Part shown: positions 1 through 5,352 of the stretch, in pieces
Numbering within the stretch: position 1 is the stretch's first letter
Layout: every line of letters starts with the position of its first letter
DNA from: UBA9410 sp963933065
Lineage (GTDB): Bacteria > Actinomycetota > Acidimicrobiia > Acidimicrobiales > MedAcidi-G1
Direction of reading: 5' to 3'
Assembly: GCA_963933065.1 (NCBI GenBank)
Contig: CAWVUB010000125.1
Coordinates: forward strand, 1-5,729
Length of the DNA: 5,729 nt
Program-made: the position numbers and the translations under genes
Notes under the pieces: model-generated
Database searches by the model: none
Told to the model about the DNA's origin: nothing
What the model saw: the letters and a program-made list of their open reading frames with translations, nothing else

Positions 1-64
1 GCAGCGTGGGTCGAATGTGTCCGACTTATTGAGATGGTTGAACGAAAGGCAGATATCGGTATGA
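1..64 (+). CDS. 3' end of an unidentified upstream gene (partial)
   Basis: A reading frame starting at base 2 is open from the window edge and ends at TGA 62-64, giving a 20-residue tail (QRGSNVSDLLRWLNERQISV). Its stop overlaps the ATG at 61 in an ATGA arrangement, the usual sign of two translationally coupled genes in one operon. This is why I take this frame as coding. The tail is too short to assign to a family and has no motif I recognise. The competing frame (the SDR frame) is also open back to the window edge, so the tail could be chance; sequence upstream of the window would settle it. Confidence 0.5.
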   Translation, partial: QRGSNVSDLLRWLNERQISV

Positions 65-813
65 ACGGCGCTGCTCTGGTGGTTGGAGGTAGTGGTGCAA
101 TCGGTGCGGAGATCTGTAGAAAGATTGCAGCAAACGGCATGGATGTGTCGATTACGGCGCGATCGAGCGCTGAGTCGGCAAGGCGCGTGGCATCTGATGT
201 TGAGGGGCTGGGCAGTCGAAGCCTGGTGGTGGAAGTCGACCTGAACAATCCGGAGTCATTGGGAAGAGCTGTTCAGGACACCGTCGAAAAGTTCGGTTCG
301 CTGAACTCACTTGTCTATGCAGCTGGCGTATTACCGGACCAGATGTGGTGTAGCACTATTGATAGTGCGAAGTTCGCATCGCATCTCGTCTCTGAGGTGG
401 TCGGATGCTTCGCCTCCATCTCCCACGCTATTCCGCACCTCAGAGAAACTGCTGGTTCCGTGGTCGCTGTTACCTCTGTAGCTGTGCGCCGAAACGTTCC
501 GAGGGACGTTCTGTCGGCGGCGCCAAAAGCAGCAATCGAAACTCTGATTCGTAGCGTTGCTGCCGAAGAGGGCAGATACGGGCTTCGGGCCAATGCTGTT
601 GGGGTGGGATTATTGTCGGACGGGATGGCTCGAAGGCTGGTTGACTCGGGTGCGGTGGCACCAGAGGCCATGCGTGCGACAGAGGCGGCCTTGCCGATGA
701 GGCGTCTAGGTAAGGCAGTCGAGATCGCGGAAGTTGTCGCTTTCCTTGTTTCTCCTGGTGCTTCGTATGTCACTGGCCAGGTGATAGACGTTGACGGTGG
801 TTATTCGATCTAG
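61..813 (+). CDS. SDR-family protein with a degenerate catalytic tetrad
   Basis: This is a short-chain dehydrogenase/reductase fold of 250 aa, the usual length for classical SDRs. The start at 61 is preferred over the in-frame ATG at 34 for three reasons: it gives the typical short N-terminus (MNGAALVVGGSGAIG), it overlaps the upstream stop as ATGA, and AAGG lies at 46-49. Numbered from the ATG at 34, the protein shows the nucleotide-binding glycine motif GGSGAIG (18-24), an acidic residue after beta-3 (VDL, 68-70), YAAG (95-98) in place of NNAG, Ser148 of the catalytic pair (VTSVA), Lys165, and the C-terminal SYVTGQVIDVDGG (244-256). The catalytic Tyr should lie 13 residues after Ser148 and 4 before Lys165, but that position is Ser161 (TCG, 514-516). 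The tetrad Asn position appears to be Glu121. The fold and cofactor site therefore look intact while normal SDR hydride-transfer chemistry is doubtful. Classical members reduce 3-oxo-acyl groups or oxidise alcohols with NAD(P); this one may be a non-catalytic partner or use altered chemistry. Confidence 0.9.
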   Translation: MNGAALVVGGSGAIGAEICRKIAANGMDVSITARSSAESARRVASDVEGLGSRSLVVEVDLNNPESLGRAVQDTVEKFGSLNSLVYAAGVLPDQMWCSTIDSAKFASHLVSEVVGCFASISHAIPHLRETAGSVVAVTSVAVRRNVPRDVLSAAPKAAIETLIRSVAAEEGRYGLRANAVGVGLLSDGMARRLVDSGAVAPEAMRATEAALPMRRLGKAVEIAEVVAFLVSPGASYVTGQVIDVDGGYSI

Positions 814-837
814 CCTTGGAAGCGGCGAACCGATTAT

Positions 838-853
838 TCAAACCACCGTTTGA
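838..853. promoter_or_regulatory. Operator-like palindrome 1 (TetR-type)
   Basis: TCAAACCACCGTTTGA is a perfect 6-base inverted repeat (TCAAAC / GTTTGA) around a 4-base centre. It lies in the intergenic gap ahead of the thiolase, its right arm overlapping the candidate -35 box at 850-855. A near copy (14 of 16 bases) sits at 3815-3830 ahead of the FAD oxidoreductase. The size and symmetry suit a dimeric helix-turn-helix repressor such as a TetR-family protein, a common class for acyl-CoA-responsive catabolic operons. The regulator itself is not encoded in the window, so the family is inferred. Confidence 0.6.
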
Positions 854-877
854 TCTGCAGTGCTATTGCCCTATGTT
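850..877 (+). promoter_or_regulatory. Candidate promoter of the thiolase operon
   Basis: TTGATC (850-855) and TATGTT (872-877) are separated by 16 bases, resembling a housekeeping sigma -35/-10 pair. The -35 box overlaps palindrome 1, which would allow repression by steric block. About 60 bases of leader would separate it from the thiolase ATG. The match is moderate and chance boxes of this quality are common. Confidence 0.35.
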
Positions 878-924
878 GTGAGGGAGTTTTGATCTGTCGC
901 TGCTAGGCGATGGATGGTGGAACC

Positions 925-930
925 GGAGGG
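925..930 (+). promoter_or_regulatory. Ribosome binding site that fixes the thiolase start
   Basis: GGAGGG lies 6 bases before the ATG at 937. The upstream in-frame ATG at 910 has no comparable site and would place this strong Shine-Dalgarno inside the coding region, so 937 is the better start. Confidence 0.8.
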
Positions 931-936
931 TCTTGG

Positions 937-2082
937 ATGTCTGAGGCGTACATCGTTGATGCTGTTCGGTCGCCTGTGGGCCGCTTCCGAGGTGGTTTGA
1001 GCGGAATTCACCCCGTTGATCTTGGAGCAGAAGCCCTCCGCGGCCTGATGGACCGGGTTGCCGTCGATCCGGCCGACGTTGACGACGTCATCTGGGGCTG
1101 CGTTGGGCAGATCGGAGCGCAGGCTTTCAACGTCGGCAGGAATTGCTGGTTGGCGGCGGGGTTCGATGACAGCGTCCCAGCGGTGACGCTTGATCGACAA
1201 TGTGGCTCCTCTCAGCAAGCCGTGCACTTTGCTTCTCAGGCGATCCGGTCAGGGGACATGGACCTCGTCGTAGCTGGAGGTGTCGAGGTGATGAGTCTGG
1301 TCGCTCTGAACAGCCAGGCTGATGTTGGCCCAGACCTTGGTATGGGCTATCCGTTTGATGCCGACCTTTGGACAGAACGTTTTGGCGAACAGGTCATCCA
1401 CCAGTTCCGGGGAGGGAACCTCATAGCCGAACAGTGGGAGATAAGCCCAGGACAGATGAACCAGCTGGCCTTGAAAAGTCATCAGTCGGCGACCAATGCC
1501 TGGTCTGAGGGACGCTTTGACTCCCAGTTTCTTGAAGTTAACGGAGTTCAGAGAGACGAGGCAATACGTGAAACCACCATTGAAAAGATGGAATCGCTTA
1601 GTCCGTTCAGTGAATTTGGTCCATTGACCGCTGCGATGTCCAGCCAGTTAGCGGATGGCTCCGCTGCGATTCTTGTGGCCTCCGGAGAAGCGGTCGAACG
1701 GTATGGGCTAGAACCTATGGCTCGGGTCCATACCGCAGTGGTAACTGGCAGTGATCCGGTCCTAATCCTGACCGGACCGATCCCCGCTACCAGGAAGGCC
1801 ATAGCGAAATCTGGCCTTTCGCTCGATGACATCGGCCTATTCGAGTGCAATGAGGCGTTTGCTTCCGTGGTGCTGGCGTGGGAAAAGGAGATCGGGGTTG
1901 ACCCAGATCTTGTGAATGTCAACGGTGGAGCAATTGCGCTGGGTCACCCACTTGGTGCAAGTGGTGCCCGCCTCATGACCACGCTCGTCCACGAGATGCA
2001 GCGAACCGGAACCAAATATGGTCTACAGACCATGTGCGAGGGCGGTGGATTGTCAAACGCCACTATTCTTGAATTGGTCTAG
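937..2082 (+). CDS. Acetyl-CoA C-acyltransferase (thiolase), FadA6-like
   Basis: This thiolase cleaves a 3-ketoacyl-CoA with CoA to release acetyl-CoA and a shortened acyl-CoA (or the reverse), the last step of a beta-oxidation turn in the cytosol. It is 381 aa from the ATG at 937, near the normal thiolase length. All catalytic elements are present: nucleophile Cys89 in DRQCGSSQQ, the NEAFA motif at 305-309, His337 in GGAIALGHPLGASGARL, and the second Cys367 in TMCEGGG. The N-terminal (thiolase-N) and C-terminal (thiolase-C) halves are both complete. The opening (EAYIVDAVRSPVGRF, then GIHPVDLGAEALRGL) and the DRQCGSSQQ and TMCEGGG segments resemble, from memory, mycobacterial FadA6 of the cholesterol-ring degradation regulon, so a degradative role is likelier than a biosynthetic one. 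It probably leads an operon with the VOC protein 44 bases downstream. The chain-length or ring specificity cannot be read from the sequence. Confidence 0.95.
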   Translation: MSEAYIVDAVRSPVGRFRGGLSGIHPVDLGAEALRGLMDRVAVDPADVDDVIWGCVGQIGAQAFNVGRNCWLAAGFDDSVPAVTLDRQCGSSQQAVHFASQAIRSGDMDLVVAGGVEVMSLVALNSQADVGPDLGMGYPFDADLWTERFGEQVIHQFRGGNLIAEQWEISPGQMNQLALKSHQSATNAWSEGRFDSQFLEVNGVQRDEAIRETTIEKMESLSPFSEFGPLTAAMSSQLADGSAAILVASGEAVERYGLEPMARVHTAVVTGSDPVLILTGPIPATRKAIAKSGLSLDDIGLFECNEAFASVVLAWEKEIGVDPDLVNVNGGAIALGHPLGASGARLMTTLVHEMQRTGTKYGLQTMCEGGGLSNATILELV

Positions 2083-2126
2083 GTATCTCGTAAATACAAA
2101 CGAATCACCTCAGAAAGAAGAGAGCT

Positions 2127-2663
2127 ATGGGAATACATATCGACCACATTTCACTCTTGGTATCTGATCTGGACAAGGCCCGTGATGACTGGGAGCACAT
2201 CTTGGGGGTCCTGTCTCCAGAACACACCATGTCCGTCACAAGGGGAGAAGGGAAAGACGATGTCGACGGTACGCCGATGGAGTGGGTCACCTTCCAAAAC
2301 CCCGACCCCACTGGCGTGTCCATACAGTTGTGGTCCCCTTCCGAGCCGGGCCACTGGCCAGACAAAGTTCTAGCCAAAAAGGGCGAATACGTACATCACA
2401 TCGCCTTCTGCTCGGATAATTTCGAGAAGATGATCGAGGACTGTCGGGAAGCAGACATTCCACTTGTCCTTGACGAGCCGTCGAATCCCAACACGCAGCC
2501 CTGGTTGAAGTGGAACTTCATCTCGCCCGAAAAGGCTCATGGACCGCTCATTGAATTGGCGACTCGGTACCTCGCAGGCGGAGAGAACTGGCTTCCGCAC
2601 CCCGGCAACGCTGAGAACTCTGAACTACTGAACGAGTTCGAAGATCGATTTGTGGCCGAATAG
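2127..2663 (+). CDS. VOC-superfamily metalloprotein, methylmalonyl-CoA epimerase-like
   Basis: This is a vicinal-oxygen-chelate (glyoxalase/bleomycin resistance/dioxygenase) protein of 178 aa with two beta-alpha-beta-beta-beta modules. Module 1 opens with IDHISLLVSDLDKARDDW and module 2 with HHIAFCSDNFEKMIEDC. The candidate metal ligands are His7, Gln67 (SIQLWSP), His91 and Glu133 (PLIELA). This His-Gln-His-Glu order and spacing is that of methylmalonyl-CoA epimerase, so a divalent-metal epimerase or racemase acting on an acyl-CoA is the best reading; a lyase or dioxygenase of the same fold is possible. About 35-40 acidic residues after the core (from about 140, ending FEDRFVAE) exceed the roughly 140-150 aa of typical epimerases. 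A purine-rich Shine-Dalgarno (AAGAAGAGAG, about 2116-2124) precedes the ATG. It sits 44 bases after the thiolase and 79 before the luciferase-like gene, in the same orientation. Confidence 0.85.
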   Translation: MGIHIDHISLLVSDLDKARDDWEHILGVLSPEHTMSVTRGEGKDDVDGTPMEWVTFQNPDPTGVSIQLWSPSEPGHWPDKVLAKKGEYVHHIAFCSDNFEKMIEDCREADIPLVLDEPSNPNTQPWLKWNFISPEKAHGPLIELATRYLAGGENWLPHPGNAENSELLNEFEDRFVAE

Positions 2664-2679
2664 TCTATGCGCATTCGGC
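2655..2679 (+). terminator. Weak hairpin spanning the VOC stop codon
   Basis: GCCGAAT (2655-2661) pairs perfectly with ATTCGGC (2673-2679) around an 11-base loop; the stop codon TAG (2661-2663) straddles the end of the left arm and the start of the loop. Only a short, interrupted T-rich stretch (CGTCTTTC) follows, so it is at best a weak intrinsic terminator or an mRNA-stability or attenuation element between the VOC and luciferase-like genes. Confidence 0.25.
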
Positions 2680-2742
2680 TTCGTCTTTCAGCTGCTAACT
2701 GACCCTCTGCTTTTCTGATATGAAACTCTTGAAGAGCTGCCA

Positions 2743-3765
2743 ATGAAGGTCGGCGTGACTATGCCAGTCGAGGACGGGCTGTCGGCCAAAGATTTCCTCC
2801 GTATCGCTTTAGAGGCTGAGAATCTTGGTTACGACACGGTTGTGTGTGGTGAGATCTCGGGCGCTGAGGTGATGGCGACCTTAGGGATGATGGCTGCTCG
2901 GACTAGTCGAGTTCGACTGGCTTCCGGAATCATCCCGACTACCACTAGGTCGCCGGTTCTAGCGGCGATGGGCTTCGCGACTCTGTCTTCGATGGCGCCA
3001 GGACGGATCGCTGCCGGGCTTGGGGCTTCAAGTCCGATTGTGGTTGGCGACTGGCATGGACGAAAATTCACGAAACCTTTGGCGACGACCCGAGACTTCA
3101 TAGAGATATTCCGTGCTGCCATTAGCGGCCAGAAGGTCTCTATAGAGACTGAAACGCTTCGAACAAACAACTTTCGCCTAGCTATCGATCCCGAAGCTGA
3201 TCTACCGATCTGGCTAGCTGCGATTAACGACCGTATGCTTCGGTTGGCTGGGGCTATAGCTGATGGCGTGTTCTTGACCTGGTGTCCCCCGACCGAGGTC
3301 CAACAGAAAGTTGATCTAGTTCGGGCTGGAGCGATAGAGGCAGGTCGAGATCCATCTGATATTGAGGTGGTGCTTTCATTCTGGGGGTTTGAAGGTAATG
3401 ACGACGACGTGTCAATTGTCCGAGAACGTTGTCGGCGTTCGGTCCTTGCGTATGCGATGGTTCCTACGCATCAATCCGCTTTTCTCCACGCTTTCCCAAC
3501 GCTTACTGAAGCAGCGGCAGCCTGGGAGCTCGGCGACCGCAAGAAGGCACTTGACCTTACTGGCGACGATGTGTTGGAAGCGATGTGCCCGATCGGTCCA
3601 CCAGGGGTCGTTTCTGACCGTGTTCACCAATACGTTGCCGCCGGAGTGGATCTTCCGGTCGTCTTTCTCGTAGGGCCGGGTCGCTCAGGACCTGAACCTG
3701 CTCTTCAGACCATGCGATCAACGGCTGCAGCCCTCGCGCTGACATCAGATACGTCGGCCTCCTAG
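2743..3765 (+). CDS. LLM-class (luciferase-like) F420- or FMN-dependent oxidoreductase
   Basis: This is a single-domain bacterial-luciferase-like TIM-barrel protein of 340 aa, the normal length for the class. It shows the N-terminal strand MKVGVTMP, the ALEAENLGYDTVV helix (22-34), a MAARTSRVRLASGI segment (50-63), GRIAAGLGASSP (87-98), PLATTRDFIEIFRAAISG (112-129), and the distal LPIWLAAINDRMLRLAGAIADGVFL (154-178). These are typical of the actinobacterial group that uses coenzyme F420, though FMN use cannot be excluded. Such enzymes reduce or oxygenate ketones, enones or alcohols in the cytosol. GAAGAG at 2731-2736 is the likely Shine-Dalgarno, 6 bases before the ATG. It is last in the thiolase-VOC-LLM run and is followed by a 157-base regulatory gap. 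The substrate is unknown; context suggests an intermediate of the same CoA-ester pathway or an upstream ring oxidation. Confidence 0.92.
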   Translation: MKVGVTMPVEDGLSAKDFLRIALEAENLGYDTVVCGEISGAEVMATLGMMAARTSRVRLASGIIPTTTRSPVLAAMGFATLSSMAPGRIAAGLGASSPIVVGDWHGRKFTKPLATTRDFIEIFRAAISGQKVSIETETLRTNNFRLAIDPEADLPIWLAAINDRMLRLAGAIADGVFLTWCPPTEVQQKVDLVRAGAIEAGRDPSDIEVVLSFWGFEGNDDDVSIVRERCRRSVLAYAMVPTHQSAFLHAFPTLTEAAAAWELGDRKKALDLTGDDVLEAMCPIGPPGVVSDRVHQYVAAGVDLPVVFLVGPGRSGPEPALQTMRSTAAALALTSDTSAS

Positions 3766-3805
3766 AGGGTTGGTCGATTGGCATGCAGAAACTCCAGACG
3801 ATACA

Positions 3806-3820
3806 GTTTGAATGTCAAAC
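3806..3820. repeat. Second inverted repeat overlapping operator 2
   Basis: GTTTGA (3806-3811) and TCAAAC (3815-3820) form a perfect inverted repeat with a 3-base centre. Its right arm is also the left arm of palindrome 2, giving three alternating half-sites (GTTTG, CAAAC, GTTTG). This could bind two repressor dimers or a dimer in two registers. Palindrome 1 has no such extra half-site. Confidence 0.4.
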
Positions 3821-3830
3821 GACCGTTTGG
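3815..3830. promoter_or_regulatory. Operator-like palindrome 2 (TetR-type)
   Basis: TCAAACGACCGTTTGG contains the inverted repeat CAAACG-AC-CGTTTG (3816-3829). It differs from palindrome 1 at two of 16 positions and lies about 93 bases before the FAD oxidoreductase start, against about 84 for the thiolase. TTGATG at 3831-3836 just downstream could be a -35 box, but no convincing -10 box follows at the right distance. The matching sequence and placement suggest that one regulator controls both transcription units. Confidence 0.6.
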
Positions 3831-3922
3831 TTGATGCTTGGATGCAAATGATTTCATGCATGTCAAGGGTTCTAAAGCTCTTGAATTTTGAAGCTGGCAC
3901 ACGAGTCGATGGGAATTAGCCA

Positions 3923-5308
3923 ATGAGCAAGTGCGATGTTGTTGTGATCGGAGCAGGAGCCGCTGGTTTATCTGCCGGAGCGCTGCTTGCCGCAGAAGGC
4001 AAGTCCGTTCAGGTTCTGGAGCGATCTCCTCACCTTGGGGGACGGGCACTAGCAGTTGAGGACGAAGGGTTCACCCTCAACCTTGGTGGACACCTGATCG
4101 AAGACTCTGGTTCCGGAATAACCAAGGTCTTCGAACACGTCGGCAAACACTTGATCCATGGAGCGGTGTCAAAGGAAATGCCGGTATGGGACAACGAAGC
4201 AAAAAAATGGGGCTCTATCCGCGATCGGATGCCAAACAAGGTAGAGGTCAAGAAAGTTATCAAGGCCCTGACTGAGACCTCTTGGGAGGAACTAGAAGAA
4301 TGGGATGACCGCCCCCTTCGCCAGTGGCTAGCCCAGCACACGAGCGACCAAGGGGTCATTGACCTCTACGAGTACATCTCTGTTCTTGAGTGTCTAACTG
4401 AGAACTGGTGGGACCATTCGGCCAGCGATAATCTTTGGATGCGAAAAATGCACTACGAAGAAGCCCGTATGGCCGCATATTCGTGCTGGCCAGGTCAGGG
4501 TTGGGATCAACTCTGGCAAGACCTGTCTGATGCGATTACCGAACAAGGTGGAAGTGTTCGACTCAACACACCTGCAGGTCGTGTCTTAATTGAAGACGGG
4601 AAGGTCCTTGGCGTCACCATTCCCCATGAGCCCAACGTGCCAAACGACTATGACGATGCTGAAATCATCGAAACCGATTGCGTGATCTCGACACTTCCTG
4701 TCTGGGATGTTTTTAAAGTTGTACCTGAATCGGCTCTCCCAGACTGGTACACACAGCAAATCCGCTATTTGAGCCAGGACCGGTGGAGGGTGTCGTGGCT
4801 CAATCTCTATATCGCGACAGAAGAACCAGTCACGATGTGGGATCCAAAGGAGCTGGCTACCTGGACTGCAACTCCCCATAGCGACACACCTGGCTACATG
4901 TACGATCAGGCCGCTATGGATCCCGACTCTTTTCCAGAGGGAGTCCATCTTCACTGTATGGGTGGAGTTATTCCCGGAGAGAAAGCCCGGAACGCCGAGT
5001 ATGTACGAGACATGTTCGATCGGTTCGAAGCTGGAATCTATGAAATGTATCCAGGCCTCAAGAACGGAATTTGGAAGAGGAGAGGTCTGGTTTTCGACCC
5101 TGCCTTTGGTGTGATTCAAAAGCCGATGTTGGTCGGTAAGTACCGACCGGACTGGCGAGCTCCGAATGTTGACGGGCTCTACTTTGCAAGTGAGACATTC
5201 AAGAGTCGTGGAATCGGAACAGATCGAGCGGCGCGCGCGGCTCTCACGTGCGTGGAGCATTACCTAGGTCGTCGGCTATCTACTTTTGGAGATGGCTGGC
5301 GTTATTAA
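3923..5308 (+). CDS. FAD-dependent oxidoreductase, phytoene desaturase/amine oxidase type
   Basis: This is a 461-aa flavoprotein of the FAD-binding amine-oxidase/phytoene-desaturase superfamily. The N-terminal dinucleotide fold is clear: VVVIGAGAAG (6-15), the ribose-binding acid in VLERS (Glu33), and GGRAL (39-43). A strand-turn DCVISTLPVW (252-261) is typical of the second FAD-contact region. The C-terminal FAD motif is GLYFASETFKSRGIGTDRAARAAL (418-441, key residues Gly418, Glu424, Gly430, Asp434). Family members desaturate, isomerise or oxidise C-C or C-N bonds on hydrophobic substrates. No signal peptide or clear transmembrane span is seen, so it is probably cytosolic or membrane-associated. 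It is unusually tryptophan-rich: 20 Trp, all from residue 89 onward, concentrated in the substrate domain. GGGA at 3911-3914 is a modest Shine-Dalgarno. The acyl-CoA dehydrogenase starts 44 bases downstream, probably in the same operon. The exact reaction is not recognisable. Confidence 0.9.
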   Translation: MSKCDVVVIGAGAAGLSAGALLAAEGKSVQVLERSPHLGGRALAVEDEGFTLNLGGHLIEDSGSGITKVFEHVGKHLIHGAVSKEMPVWDNEAKKWGSIRDRMPNKVEVKKVIKALTETSWEELEEWDDRPLRQWLAQHTSDQGVIDLYEYISVLECLTENWWDHSASDNLWMRKMHYEEARMAAYSCWPGQGWDQLWQDLSDAITEQGGSVRLNTPAGRVLIEDGKVLGVTIPHEPNVPNDYDDAEIIETDCVISTLPVWDVFKVVPESALPDWYTQQIRYLSQDRWRVSWLNLYIATEEPVTMWDPKELATWTATPHSDTPGYMYDQAAMDPDSFPEGVHLHCMGGVIPGEKARNAEYVRDMFDRFEAGIYEMYPGLKNGIWKRRGLVFDPAFGVIQKPMLVGKYRPDWRAPNVDGLYFASETFKSRGIGTDRAARAALTCVEHYLGRRLSTFGDGWRY

Positions 5309-5352
5309 GCAACTGAATTGCCCCTTTAACCTTTGCCTCCAAGGAATGACAA

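Noticed and set aside
315..773. 152-codon open frame on the minus strand within the SDR gene
   Set aside because: Composition is that of a reverse-frame shadow (Ala/Thr/Ser/Arg-rich), with no motif, and the + strand gene is unambiguous.
910..936. Longer thiolase start at ATG 910
   Set aside because: It would add nine residues (MDGGTGGSW) unlike thiolase N-termini and place the strong GGAGGG site inside the gene; ATG 937 fits family and Shine-Dalgarno spacing.
2727..2737. CTCTTGAAGAG palindrome over the LLM gene ribosome binding site
   Set aside because: Five-base arms with a one-base centre cannot form a stable hairpin, so RBS sequestration is not supported.
3855..3862. CATGCATG palindrome in the gap before the FAD oxidoreductase
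   Set aside because: Short self-complementary word with no second copy in the other regulatory gap; likely chance.
4586..5260. 224-codon open frame on the minus strand within the FAD oxidoreductase
   Set aside because: It is fully antisense to a clear flavoprotein gene and its translation shows no recognisable domain; it is a shadow frame.
5311..5323. GCAA/TTGC inverted repeat after the FAD oxidoreductase stop as a terminator
   Set aside because: Only four pairs, followed by a C-rich run and no U tract; the short gap and following Shine-Dalgarno suggest read-through to the acyl-CoA dehydrogenase.
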